Shown piece by piece: positions 1 to 9,897 of a stretch of DNA of 64,000 nucleotides. The position numbers and the translations under genes are program-made. Source of the stretch: Trichomonas tenax (taxonomy: Eukaryota > Parabasalia > Trichomonadida > Trichomonadidae); NCBI GenBank assembly GCA_023091735.1, contig JALKBU010000065.1, forward strand, positions 1 to 64,000, written 5' to 3'. The notes below the pieces were generated by a model that did no database searches, was not told where the DNA came from, and saw nothing but the letters and a program-made list of their open reading frames with translations. Numbering within the stretch: the first letter of the stretch is position 1; every line of letters begins with the position of its first letter.

Positions 1-569
1 TATTCACTTGATTTGTCCATTTTCAACGCAGACAAATCAGTGTCTACTAAATGTTGGACTTACAGGATAAAAATGTGTTGCTTTTTATTCGCAAAATATT
101 TAATCTTAATTTGCAACCCTTACTTTTTATCCACACAGCATGCAAACAACATGAGGAATGATAATCCGTCAGTTAACATCAAAATAAATCAAGTCATTTT
201 TTTGATATAATATTGAATAATATATTTTTCATGCTTTATATATCCACAGCATTTTAGATGGGAAAATTTCTCATTTGCCACCAAAATTAGACCTTAAATA
301 TTCATACTGGTGGAGAAAAATCGAGATGTTTGAGTAGGCATAGAAAATTCAGTGACGCCTATTAATGATATCGTTAAAAAGTTAAAATTAAGCCATGATA
401 CTTCAAACAATTATTCCTTAGTATGAGGGAAAACAAAATCAAGAAAGTTGTTTTTAGTGAATTTTTAACATTTTCTTATACTTAAGTAAAAAATACACCA
501 AAAAAGTGAAGGACGATACAGGAAGTTTGGCCATAGCAGACCCTTAAAATATTCTTTGCGTTTTCTCCA
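1..569. other. AT-rich gene-free stretch
   Basis: No reading frame with coding character on either strand and no convincing RNA gene. A 65-codon open frame near the left edge is low-complexity and has no recognisable family, so I treat the stretch as intergenic DNA leading into the hairpin array. Confidence 0.6.
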
Positions 570-570
570 T

Positions 571-1432
571 TAGTTTTTCACTGCTTTCGAGGATTATCAG
601 TGGAGAGACACCTCTAGGCAGTAAAGAACTAGTGACCATTCGTTCTTCGTTTCTTGCAATTCCCTCACAATCAAGGCATCAACAGTCAGCAAGCCACAAA
701 TATGAAGCTTTTCTTCGTGCATCATGTTTTGTTGACTGTTGATGCCATCGATATTTGCTCAGATCTAGCTAGTTCGACTTTCTTTTACAAATCTTCATTT
801 TCTACGACTCTCTGAAGTTCCTAAGACACAAGGCTACGCGTGAACTTCAGAGAGTCGTAAAAAATGCGATAAATCCATATACTCCATTTATCGATCCACA
901 TTACTCGCTTTAGTTGTCTGATAACATGACAAACAGATAGCATATGCATACAAGCTTATTATGTTATTAGACAACTAAAGTTATTGTCGATTTATAATTC
1001 TCCGTTTATAGACACCATCAAAAATGATCAATTTCTGGCACAAATTCTTCAGACAATTGCTGTTCTGGAGAGTTTTTACTAGAAATTGATCATTTTTGAT
1101 GGCATTTATATTTTTTGGATAAATTATCGACTTCTGTCACAAGCAAACATTAAATTTACATCGACAGAGCATACACATTCGACGAATACCCTACATAATG
1201 AAATGTAGCGTCCATCTATATTTCATGATCAAATAACATTGAGAAAGACGTGCTTCCTGCCTATTTTCTTCAATGTAACGATGTTCTGTATGATGTGAGT
1301 AAGAAACACGTCATTTTCAATGATATTTGATCTTTTTGGTTATAATATCTGCTTTCTAAGCTACTTTACAGCAATTTGTTGATTTGCACGCGAATGCATG
1401 ATCAAAAGAGTTACTGTGAGCTTTAGGATAGC
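571..1432. repeat. Array of regularly spaced imperfect hairpins (array 1)
   Basis: A series of inverted repeats, each with different sequence, sits at nearly constant spacing. Arms and centres seen: 571-584/618-631 (centre ~601, 12 of 14 paired), 675-691/730-746 (~711, 16 of 17), 796-820/842-866 (~831, 24 of 25), 908-927/961-980 (~944, 19 of 20, the exception a G-T), 1015-1036/1081-1102 (~1058, 22 of 22), 1227-1252/1307-1332 (~1280, 23 of 26) and a decayed pair 1351-1380/1401-1432 (~1391). The steps are about 110, 120, 113, 114, 222 (two steps) and 111 nt. No gene lies across it. What it encodes is unknown; a multi-hairpin transcript or relics of fold-back elements are the obvious options. 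Confidence 0.7.
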
Positions 1433-1928
1433 TCAAAAATTACAGAATCACGTGTTTTTGCTTTATTTGAACAGAAACATCTATATTTCAATCTATATTA
1501 TCCTTCTGTATGCACAGGAGGACAACGGAAAATGGAAGATAGTTGTTTATAGTTATTTTTCAATAGTTTGATAATATTAAATAGAGTGTTGATACTTTTG
1601 ATAGGCGATTAGAAATGTACAGTGTGTATGCATGAATTCTACTTATGTTTATTGGTCTATGTCGTCAATATTGAAATAACCAGTATTAATTGCTTAATAA
1701 AAAAGACTAATTTTTCTATGATTAGACTGCAAATGTGCATTATAATATGTGCACGTGTTAAAAATACAATTTTGATTTTTTGACATTTTGACGCAATCAC
1801 TTTACATTGTCAAAATTATATATCACAAGCATTTTTGCTATTTACACTGTTTCTGATAAGTTTCTCTGTACAGAAAGGATGCACACGTATACAAAATAAT
1901 ATCTACTGAATAGCATCAAAATTTAAGT
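1433..1928. other. Gene-free stretch with a short relic shared with 39.4 kb
   Basis: No coding region seen. About 24 nt at 1470-1493 match 39453-39476 except at one base, and a second nearby block (around 1526-1546 and 39499-39518) also matches, so both places seem to hold worn copies of one dispersed sequence. A small inverted repeat at 1501-1510/1513-1522 lies where a further array-1 hairpin would fall. Confidence 0.4.
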
Positions 1929-2720
1929 GAATATTTGAAGTTTTTCATTCACGTCCATATACATTTTGGCTGCTCAACGCAGCATGCGAAATCATGCACC
2001 CAAGTACATATGTTATGAAATAAGAGAGTTGAGAAAATAAATTTTTATTTTTCTGAACTTGAGGCTTGTTAAAGCGCACAAATAACACACTCTCATATGA
2101 GTAGTATAGTGTTACTTTTAATCTGACATAGCATATGATATTTTTTGATGAACCTAATTATATGTTATAATTAGCTATTTATGATAAATAAATGCTCTAC
2201 ATACACTAGAATTTAGTATTTCATGTTAAGTAATCCCCAATCACTCTTCTGAATATAAGATATTACATATTTTTCATAAAACATTATAATAAACCATCAA
2301 AAACTGTGTGCCTGTAATAAGGTACCTTTGAATAGCATGTAGACTTCTTAAATACACACAATTTCATGGATTAATCAATCACAATAATTCTAGCATCTGG
2401 AGAATGTACATTAGCACAAATATTTATACAAAGGCAGCAACAATATACAACTTGATGCAAAAGTATATATCAGTACTATAGTATATGAGTATCATAACTG
2501 ATATGCTGCTTATGATCTTCTTGATGTGATGCACTCCAAATAACACATCGGTATTCAGTCACTTTTGATATATTCAATTAGAGTGTATCTCGACAATGCA
2601 GCAATATATTTTTGTTGAATTCTTTCTATCTATTATACGCACTATATAATATTCATATATCTATTCAACAGTTTGATATCACTCTTCAAATATTGATTTG
2701 TCAACATAATGCTTTGAAAT
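1929..2720 (+). repeat. Dispersed direct repeat, copy 1
   Basis: This roughly 790-bp sequence recurs in the same orientation at 63204-63996, with scattered substitutions and few indels. The left boundary is sharp: both copies start at GAATATTTGAAG and the flanking DNA before it is unrelated. The right end of copy 2 is lost at the window edge, so the element may be longer. No long reading frame is conserved between copies and no terminal inverted repeat or target-site duplication is evident, so the class of element is unknown. A short open frame on the minus strand overlapping its right end is not supported as a gene. Confidence 0.85.
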
Positions 2721-3203
2721 CTACATCTTTTTTCTACATATGGAATTAAGCACATTACCTGCATATTAAACACATTCAATAGTATCTGACAATACTGATT
2801 GAATCGAAGAATAACCACATGAACCATTATGCAGAGATCAGATAATCTTGAAAAATTGTGTTTGAAGGAATTTAAACCGTTGATCATGTAACACACAACA
2901 AGCAAAAGCTATTTCCTTAATATTGCAAAATCAAGTCCGAATCTCATATTTTGATATCCAATATAATTTATACAATTCACTCAAAACTCATTAGATTCTT
3001 CAGAAGAAACCATCTATGATAATGGCTGTTTAGAAATTCCTCTAAGCCTCTTCCTTCCCCAAAACTACAAACTATACGACAAATTTTCGGTATAATTCGT
3101 CTTCTCCTCATTTCCTAATTTAGAGCTGAAAAAGCACATTTTACTCTCTAGACTGCGTAATATCGGTTTTATTATATAATTATATGGTAATTTTGCGAAT
3201 ATA
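2721..3203. other. Intergenic DNA upstream of the USP-like gene
   Basis: AT-rich; nothing recognisable apart from a possible continuation of the dispersed repeat at the left side. Confidence 0.5.
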
Positions 3204-3231
3204 ATGCCTTTTCAATTTGAACTTTTTGAGA

Positions 3232-4110
3232 ATGTCAATCATCACAGAAGGTAGCATTTTCAGCACTTTCCTTCAAGTTCTCTGCAGAATCCTTGCATTC
3301 AAAGAGGCAGTTAACGCTATTCAAATTCCTGCAACACCAAACGAAACAAACAATACACCGCAAATAGCTTTCATCAGATATTTCAGAGAAATCATGCAAA
3401 ATCCAACAGTTCAATTCCCAATAGATACATCGCCGATTTCAAACGCATTTAACACAGCTATTTACATGAAACCAGACGAAATCAACACAATTCGCCACTT
3501 CGAGCTTCCTAGACTTCTGTCAATTATATTTCGGGAAGTTAACGTTGGAACGGAATTATTCAGATTTAAAGAGCACAGAACGGAATTATGTCCTAAATGC
3601 AAGTACTTTAACGAGTTCGATGTCGAATGCACGTCAATGACAGTAGAAATCAAGAAGAAGTTCTTCGGAAAGACCAAATTAGAGGATTGTTTAGAACTCG
3701 ACTTTTCTCTTAGAAAGAGAGCGAAAACAAACAGATGGGACTGCCCACAGTGCCAGAAGAAGGTTCTTGTTCGCGAACAGACGAAGTGCATCACAACACC
3801 AGATGTTTTGAACGTCTATATTCACAGATTCGTCAAAGGATCGTCGCACGATTTCCATATTCTTCCTGATGAAATCACATGTGGTCCAAATCTTTCACTT
3901 GTGCCATTTACAGGTAATCAGGCCAACAAGTACAAACTCATCGGATCCATCGCACACATCGGAAGAACATTCACACAGCGCTATAAAGGCGTCATTCTTG
4001 AAGAAGATGGAAAGAAATGGACAATGTTCAACTATAATAGATCTAGACCTGCACAAACACGATCGATATACTTCGAGGAGCCTCTTGCGATGATTTATCT
4101 CAGAAAGTAA
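3232..4110 (+). CDS. Degenerate ubiquitin-specific protease (USP/peptidase C19) domain protein, probably catalytically dead
   Basis: The 292-residue protein keeps the layout of a USP catalytic domain, closest in pattern to USP7-type enzymes: a Cys-box-like start ending in FSTFLQ, a zinc finger with two CxxC pairs (CPKC near residue 119, CPQC near residue 165), a TTPDVLNVYIHRF block and a C-terminal His-box region with KYKLIGSIAHIGR and KKWTMFNYN. The catalytic cysteine position appears to be serine (GSIFSTFLQ) and the GHY histidine is arginine (QRY), so hydrolase activity is unlikely; a ubiquitin-binding or decaying role is possible. The first ATG of this frame is at 3232. A better-placed ATG at 3204 opens another frame whose translation ends in FELFENVN, resembling the residues that normally precede the Cys box, which suggests a 1-base frameshift around 3231-3250. 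Family is fairly sure, functional state is inferred. Confidence 0.7.
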   Translation: MSIITEGSIFSTFLQVLCRILAFKEAVNAIQIPATPNETNNTPQIAFIRYFREIMQNPTVQFPIDTSPISNAFNTAIYMKPDEINTIRHFELPRLLSIIFREVNVGTELFRFKEHRTELCPKCKYFNEFDVECTSMTVEIKKKFFGKTKLEDCLELDFSLRKRAKTNRWDCPQCQKKVLVREQTKCITTPDVLNVYIHRFVKGSSHDFHILPDEITCGPNLSLVPFTGNQANKYKLIGSIAHIGRTFTQRYKGVILEEDGKKWTMFNYNRSRPAQTRSIYFEEPLAMIYLRK

Positions 4111-4474
4111 TCAACATAATATATTACACAGATTTTAAATTGTTTTGTAATACTCAAATTTTCTTACCAACTTGTTTTTAATAAAGACTGTTGTCTAATT
4201 CTATATTCCTTCTTACCTCTAAACCACTTTATATACCAAAAGATAAATTGATGCGATTTATCCAACTTTAATCAAACATCCAATTTCAGTACTTACATCG
4301 TGATAATTGGTAAGCTATTTTTGGAAAAATATTTTTGAAATATTGTTTTGAAAACAAAAATATTTAATTGATAGTTTGGGAACATTAATAATATGAGGTT
4401 TTTCTATAATCTGTATAATGTGGAAGTGTGAAGTTGCAAAAATACAAAGAAGATAGAATAGAACATTTATAATA
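4111..4474. other. Convergent intergenic spacer
   Basis: AT-rich spacer between two converging genes. An AATAAA-like stretch near 4180 could act in 3' end formation of the upstream gene; nothing else is visible. Confidence 0.5.
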
Positions 4475-4945
4475 TTATATTGTTAACTCGCGTTGATTCG
4501 ACACCGCCATAGAAGTGAGTGATGGAATAATCGCCTGTATGACTTGATCAAGCAACTGATGATAGTCATTGATATTCAGAGCGTCAGACTGCTGATATTC
4601 AACAGAAGGAACATTGAGCTGAGACTGAATAGACATGATCGGAACGTTCTGGAATGTGCTGACTTCAATATGCGAGAAATATTCATTAAATTTCTGCTTT
4701 TTGTAAAGCTCTTTTGTCGGTTCAGATATATTTGTTGTCGTTGCATGGTCAATTATTCCTCCTTCGTATGTCTGTTTCTTTTTCGGCGTCTCTTCTTTCT
4801 TTAATTCTGCTTCGAACGGGAAATAACTTGTTTGATGGTACTCTTCCTGTGATATTACGCGCGGCTGCGTCGCAAGAAACGGAACAATGACCATTTCCTG
4901 CTCCGCTGCCTGTTTATTCTCTGGGTTAGAGAGGTTACAACCCAT
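4475..4945 (-). CDS. Predicted N-myristoylated/palmitoylated hypothetical protein
   Basis: I do not recognise the family. The 156-residue protein starts MGCNLSNPEN: Gly2 with Ser6 fits the N-myristoylation consensus and Cys3 is a likely palmitoylation site, so attachment to the inner face of the plasma membrane or an endomembrane is probable. The rest is polar, with a lysine-rich segment (KKEETPKKKQ) around residues 50-59 and no membrane span or known fold; it may be largely disordered. The upstream region carries four copies of the TTACATGWCA-type element within 150 bp, more than any other gene here, which supports a real promoter and hence a real gene. Confidence 0.6.
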   Translation of the reverse strand: MGCNLSNPENKQAAEQEMVIVPFLATQPRVISQEEYHQTSYFPFEAELKKEETPKKKQTYEGGIIDHATTTNISEPTKELYKKQKFNEYFSHIEVSTFQNVPIMSIQSQLNVPSVEYQQSDALNINDYHQLLDQVIQAIIPSLTSMAVSNQRELTI

Positions 4946-4992
4946 TATATAATTTGGTGTTCCCCCTATATAATTTTTATATTTTTGTCATA

Positions 4993-5091
4993 TGTCATGT
5001 AAACCCTAACTTACATGTCATAAGTCATATTGTTATAAAATGTCAATAATAGAGATTTACATGACATATATTATATATTTCTGTCGTGTAA
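4993..5091. promoter_or_regulatory. Cluster of four TTACATGWCA-type elements
   Basis: TGTCATGTAA at 4993-5002, TTACATGTCA at 5011-5020, TTACATGACA at 5057-5066 and TGTCGTGTAA at 5082-5091, in alternating orientation. They lie upstream of the myristoylated protein gene. The same 10-mer recurs next to other gene starts in the window. The binding factor is unknown; a Myb-type factor is a guess. Confidence 0.55.
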
Positions 5092-6180
5092 AAATAGTTT
5101 ACATAGAGTATTCCAATAAATAGAATGAATCAGTTTCGTAATCGATAATGAATCATCCGTATTCATGATATTTGGGATGCCTGCAGCACACTTGTATGAA
5201 GACAGATAATATGTATCCATTTTAACTCCTGGGAGGACACCACTTATGGTGTATGAACCTGTGTATATTGTAAATGGATCAATGTTACTATCATAAATAA
5301 AGAATTGTACTGATCCTTTGCTAGTTCCAAATGCACTGCCATTTCCATATGGACCCATTACTGTGAAATATCTAACTGTTAAAATAGAGCGACTATTACT
5401 AATTCCAAACATATTAAGTTCTTGTGTGCAATTCACTACATTGCAGTAAGCATCGACAAAATCATGAGTTGATTTATGATGGTTGTCTTTGAATGATGAA
5501 AAGTTAGTGGCATCATTATTATCGGGGTCAATTATAGAGCAGCCCGAATGAGCATTGATTAAGTTCTTTGATATAATTGTTAAAGAAACAGAACATGATC
5601 CATAATTCAAACTAACCAATTGATTTCCGCTTGGATTTATGCATTGAGAGATTGAACCTTCAATAGCAATGTTCTTTTGGCCACTAGAAACTTGTGAATA
5701 CGAAAACACTCCATATTGATTCGATGTAGAAGAGTTGATAGCACAAAATCGATGCTGGACGATGGAACTATGTCCATTAAAATAAATTGATCCACCATTT
5801 CCATTTCTGGTGCACTCCTCAAAGAAGCAGTAAGAGTGGAGAAACCTAATTTCGTTTTGAGCAATCATCAACGCGCCAGATGCTAAAAATTGAAAAAAAC
5901 TTTCATAAAAATACAGTTTTCCATTTCTTGTTTAGCTAACGCAGTCAATTGCATTCCTATATGTATATATTTCTTCGTTTTGAATTGGATCTGAGTAAAA
6001 TCCATTCCAAAATTCAACAGAAGTAGATTCTTCATGGATAACTAGCGTAAAATAAAAAATTGTGTCATCTAGGCAATGCTTTCCCAGAGAAATCAATTCT
6101 AGTAAATGGAAAATAGGAGCAAGTAACGCTTTTCAATTGAGATAGAATAAAGTGGCAAATGACTTATCAAAAAATGTTTT
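5071..6180 (-). pseudogene. Broken trichomonad surface-protein gene (glycine-rich GGSIYF family)
   Basis: The longest intact piece (5071-5871) encodes NGNGGSIYFNG, a run of Ser/Asn-rich segments and regularly spaced cysteines, the style of a large trichomonad family of putative surface proteins with beta-helix-like repeats. The same frame continues further upstream through a TAA at 5932-5934 and a TGA at 6133-6135. The extra stretch still reads like the family: YTYRNAIDCVS, then NGKLYFYESF leading directly into QNEIRFLHSYCFF. No start codon or clear signal peptide survives upstream, and the C-terminus lacks the expected membrane anchor. Two in-frame stops plus missing ends point to a decayed copy; the family name rests on pattern recognition. 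Confidence 0.7.
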
Positions 6181-6360
6181 TGATATTCTCGAACATCTTA
6201 CATGCCTTCTCTTAACTATAGAAAAGCTTTTGTAGTCATAAAATGAAGGAGATAGTAATGTTCGTTGCGTCGTTATAATTTCATGGAAGAGATTCTCAAC
6301 AATATTAATTTATTCCAAAAGGTTAATATCTAACAAATTATATAAATAAAATTATCGAAA

Positions 6361-8016
6361 TTACTGCTGCTTGACAAGGAAGTCAAAGGCTTCTTCAGCT
6401 GTTTCGAACGCTTCTTTAACATGGAATACTTGTTCTGGCGGAAGACCGTTGTAAGCCCAGTATGGATCTTTAATGAGCTCGAAGAACTTCTCAACAGATA
6501 TATCGTTAGTCTTTGGCTGCTGTGGTTGTGATGGAGGAACGAATGTTTGCTGCACTGGCTGTGGTGGCTTAACCTCTTGAGCTGGTGGCTTTTCTGGCTC
6601 TGGGGCTTTGACTGGTTCTGGTTTAGGCTTTTCGACTTTCTTTATTGGTTCCTCAACTTTCTTTACTGGCTCTTCGACTTTGGCTGGCTCTGGCTTTTGG
6701 ACTTCAGGAAGTGTTGTCTTAAGAGGAAGCTCTTGTGTCTGTCCAGGAGCAGCTCCTTCAAATACAGCCATTCTCTGTGCGAATGAAACTGTTGACATAG
6801 AAACCGAATCATCAGGAGTTCCACTTTCACGCTCACGCCACTGCTTCAACTCATTCGCTCTGAAATCTTCCCATCCTTCAACGTTGTCTGAATATATATC
6901 AATCTGCTCGGCTATCTGGAGCAAGAATCCAATCCTTGGAACCGATTTTCTCCAATCTGCCAATCGAGCTTTCTGCAGGATATATGGAGCGAATAAATCA
7001 GCGGCTTTCTGAGCAAGAGATGGATCTTTTGATGCTTCAGTAAAGAATCTAACATACTCATACATGAAGAATGTGTTTGTTGTGTCTGAAATAAACTTAG
7101 TCGCGAGTGTCTTGAAAATGTCATTACACTCATTGTGCGCGAACTTTGTGAGAACAGACAAAGCCATAACAGAAACAGGTGTGGAAGGAAGTGGAGCAAT
7201 TGAAAGATTCTTCGCTTCTGCTATAATAGTGGCATTCTTAGGAAGAGCTAAAGCTAATTCGAGTGTAGTCAATTGAAGCGCTTTATTTGCGAAAATCGAA
7301 GGTAAAATTTCTGAAATTCTGTTTGTAAGTGGAGATGGATTAATTGATGATACGTAGGAAGTGACAATCTTTATAATACCGATCTTTTGGCTGCTTTCTA
7401 AGTTAGTTTGAACTAGAGATTGCGCAAGCTTTATGAATTGACCATCTTTCCATACAGCAGGTGCAGCACCGAGATCTTTGCCTGCACACACCATCAAACC
7501 GGACCAAAGGAACCAATTTTGTTCAACAGGTTGATTCGATGCGATAGCAACGATTAAATCGGCAATTCCTGGGCTGTTACAGAACTTGAAAAGTGTCTGA
7601 TACCAATCTTGGAACTTTGCGAACAATGCTGTTGTTAAATCAGGGACTTCTGTTAATGCGTTTGTGAAAAAGCGAATTACGTATCCGATTTTGACTCTGT
7701 CGGGTGACTTTATGTATGAGAAGCACATTTCGACGAGTTGATTGTTATTTATAACGTGTTTTATAAGTGGTGATTTAACATTGAATAATTCGAGTGCTAA
7801 TTTCGATGTCTTTGCATTAGAATTTGTGAAAATGACGTTGATCAAGTTCTTAAGGTTCTCTGGCTTGATGAGACAAGTCATTAGTTGCTCATCTCGCGTC
7901 CTGAAGTTCTGGAAAAGCTCAGGATTCGTGACAAGGGCCTCCATATCGACAGGATTGTGTTCTAGAATGCTTGATAACGAACTTTCGTCCGCTTCTTGAG
8001 TGTCCCAAAAAGACAT
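6361..8016 (-). CDS. SAPS-domain regulatory subunit of a PP6/Sit4-type phosphatase
   Basis: The N-terminal 400 residues resemble the SAPS family: a start with WDTQEADESSLSSIL, the pattern LLEHNPV..LEALV..PELFQNFRTRDEQLMTCLIKPEN in gapped form, followed by helical repeats. SAPS proteins bind the Sit4/PP6 catalytic subunit and direct it to substrates. Residues about 430-500 form a Lys/Glu/Pro/Gln-rich linker with repeated EEPVKKVE-type units, and the last 50 residues form a small, possibly folded tail. At 551 residues it is short for the family. The start is supported by an Initiator 17 nt upstream and by a TGTCATGTAA element at 8055-8064. Confidence 0.75.
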   Translation of the reverse strand: MSFWDTQEADESSLSSILEHNPVDMEALVTNPELFQNFRTRDEQLMTCLIKPENLKNLINVIFTNSNAKTSKLALELFNVKSPLIKHVINNNQLVEMCFSYIKSPDRVKIGYVIRFFTNALTEVPDLTTALFAKFQDWYQTLFKFCNSPGIADLIVAIASNQPVEQNWFLWSGLMVCAGKDLGAAPAVWKDGQFIKLAQSLVQTNLESSQKIGIIKIVTSYVSSINPSPLTNRISEILPSIFANKALQLTTLELALALPKNATIIAEAKNLSIAPLPSTPVSVMALSVLTKFAHNECNDIFKTLATKFISDTTNTFFMYEYVRFFTEASKDPSLAQKAADLFAPYILQKARLADWRKSVPRIGFLLQIAEQIDIYSDNVEGWEDFRANELKQWRERESGTPDDSVSMSTVSFAQRMAVFEGAAPGQTQELPLKTTLPEVQKPEPAKVEEPVKKVEEPIKKVEKPKPEPVKAPEPEKPPAQEVKPPQPVQQTFVPPSQPQQPKTNDISVEKFFELIKDPYWAYNGLPPEQVFHVKEAFETAEEAFDFLVKQQ

Positions 8017-8026
8017 TTTAGAAATC

Positions 8027-8038
8027 TAAAAGTGACAA
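8027..8038 (-). promoter_or_regulatory. Initiator (TTGTCACTTTTA) of the SAPS gene
   Basis: Matches the trichomonad TCA(+1) Initiator pattern; the A is 17 nt before the start codon. Confidence 0.65.
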
Positions 8039-8054
8039 TAAAAATTTGTCTTTC

Positions 8055-8064
8055 TGTCATGTAA
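8055..8064. promoter_or_regulatory. TGTCATGTAA element upstream of the SAPS gene
   Basis: One copy of the recurrent 10-mer, about 20 nt upstream of the Initiator. Confidence 0.5.
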
Positions 8065-9897
8065 ATCATCACGTCAAAATTTAATATCGATATTTAAAAT
8101 ATATAATTTGAAAACTCGCACTCATGCGATACTACTATAATCATCATAGAGATTCTATATCATGAAGCAAGCAAAAATTTTCGAGATTAAATAAATAAAG
8201 TGATCCTAAAATTTTGAGAATGAAGTACTCAAAAAATAATCATTATTGAATTGACTTTTGAAAAGACCGCGGCGGTTTCTCATTCTCGAAATTTTGTACT
8301 ACTCAATTAGTTTGTAAAGTTATTAGAAAGAATTGATAGGACTCATAGAAAAAATAATTGACTTTTGAGAGTGTTTTAGAGAATTCTTAATGTAAGTGCT
8401 CCTAAAATTAATTAAAATTCCGATTAAATTATAATATCATATGGAGATACAAAATATCATCTTTTTTGAGAGCAAGTTTTTGCAAGGAAAATGTCAGTGA
8501 TAATCCAACAAAAATGCTGAATTTGTTATACATAGCTTCTAGCATTGATGATTGCATAGTTTTGAACGAGTTATTTTCAAAAAAAGGAACCTTAAAATTA
8601 AAACTTGGGTTTCGCGCTTCAATAATGGAGTATCATATCCATGATACATAGGGTATATATATTTTGCTACAAATTCTTCTCAATACTAATTTTATGATGG
8701 AGATTTGGTCCATTTTTTCTCATCAATCCGGTAAATTCAAGTCTAAAGTATACATTATATTAAACATATAATGTTGATGCGCTAACATTACTTGTTTTGC
8801 ATAGGAGTGATATTATATTTTGCATTGGAGATATGCGATCTCCAGTAAATTAAGTTAGCTATTGGTGTAGATCGATTCATAGGTCTGAAAGACAATTACA
8901 ATCCTCTTTTGATTAATTTATGAGTTAAAACTGCTTAAAAAGCCACGTATTTTATTGGAACCAGGTTTACTTCGTGTATGGATCGATGTCACGAAGGAAT
9001 CTCAAAAAGAAATCTACTTTTTGGGTGGGGAGCATGATGTTTATAAATTCTAAACGTACATACCTCTTTCCCATCAGCAAAATACCATTTTCATGTGTAT
9101 TTGTATTGGATAGGAGGTATACATATAAAAGGGGAACTTTTTTGGCCAAAAATTTCAAATATGAAGTCAAATGTTTGCTCTCTGGAGGGCCGCCAGAGAA
9201 CAAACTCGGGATGAAGTATACTGATAATGGTAGACCACAGCAATATCTATATTTGCGCCATTAACTCATTTTCGTTTAACTTAATTATAGTTCTTATATT
9301 TAGGTTTAAAATCAAAGATGATAAAATCATCTTGAAGTTTTAGGTCTTACAATGACTATTTTGAAATTTTCAAAAATCTCTATTTGCCTGCAATGCATTC
9401 TAGATCTGAAAGGCGTAAATATAAGCTTATGCTGAATATGCATATACAATTATTTCGAAAATTTAGAAAAGCATATTAATTGCCCAAAAAAATAATTCAA
9501 AGCTTAATCAGAATTTTTCTTGATAAAATGAATCACATATATATGTCAAGTATTATTGTATTTACTGCACGTTTTATGCTCTCAATCATAATTTACAACT
9601 ATTTAATCGTAATTTTGACTTTATCTAATAATTTTCAATCTTATGGAAATATATCTTTTGGCAAACGACGTAAAAACTTAATTACATGCTATAATGAGAA
9701 GTATATTAATCGTTATCATTATAAAAATTCATTATTGAAAATAATTTAAATTGGAGATTGTAATTTCTACAGATTCATACAGGCTATATGTGCATGTTAT
9801 ATTTTGAAGCATTTTAGGAAATTCAAAGTTTGAAAGTTATCGATATAATTTTGCAATGTAAATTTTTTACAAAGTCATAAATTTAGATTTCGTTTAG
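8065..9897. other. Long gene-free stretch with a fold-back sequence
   Basis: No gene supported. An inverted repeat lies at 8208-8223/8280-8295 (15 of 16 bases pair), close to a GC-rich CCGCGGCGG core. Around 9175-9205 there is a GC-rich near-palindrome (TCTGGAGGGCCGCCAGA) in otherwise AT-rich DNA. Open frames on both strands around 8970-9260 overlap each other and resemble nothing I know; they may be a remnant of a mobile or repeated sequence. A hydrophobic open frame at 9480-9749 has AT-driven composition only. Confidence 0.45.

Noticed and set aside
13..210. 65-codon open frame at the left edge
   Set aside because: No family resemblance, no Initiator before it, composition typical of the surrounding spacer.
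571..1432. CRISPR-like array
   Set aside because: The regular spacing comes from inverted repeats of differing sequence; there is no direct repeat, and the genome is eukaryotic.
2642..2905. 87-codon open frame on the minus strand
   Set aside because: Its 3' part lies in the dispersed repeat, it resembles no known protein and it has no Initiator-like promoter.
3234..3247. Tiny intron to reconcile the two frames of the USP-like gene
   Set aside because: GTCAATCATCACAG is only 14 nt, lacks the trichomonad GTAYGT donor and its removal does not restore the needed frame.
6547..7012. Trp/Phe-rich and Ser/Gly-rich plus-strand frames
   Set aside because: They are antisense shadows of the Pro/Lys/Glu-rich linker of the SAPS gene.
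9480..9749. Hydrophobic open frame that might be a membrane protein
   Set aside because: Hydrophobicity follows from T-rich codons; it starts without ATG and has no recognisable motif.
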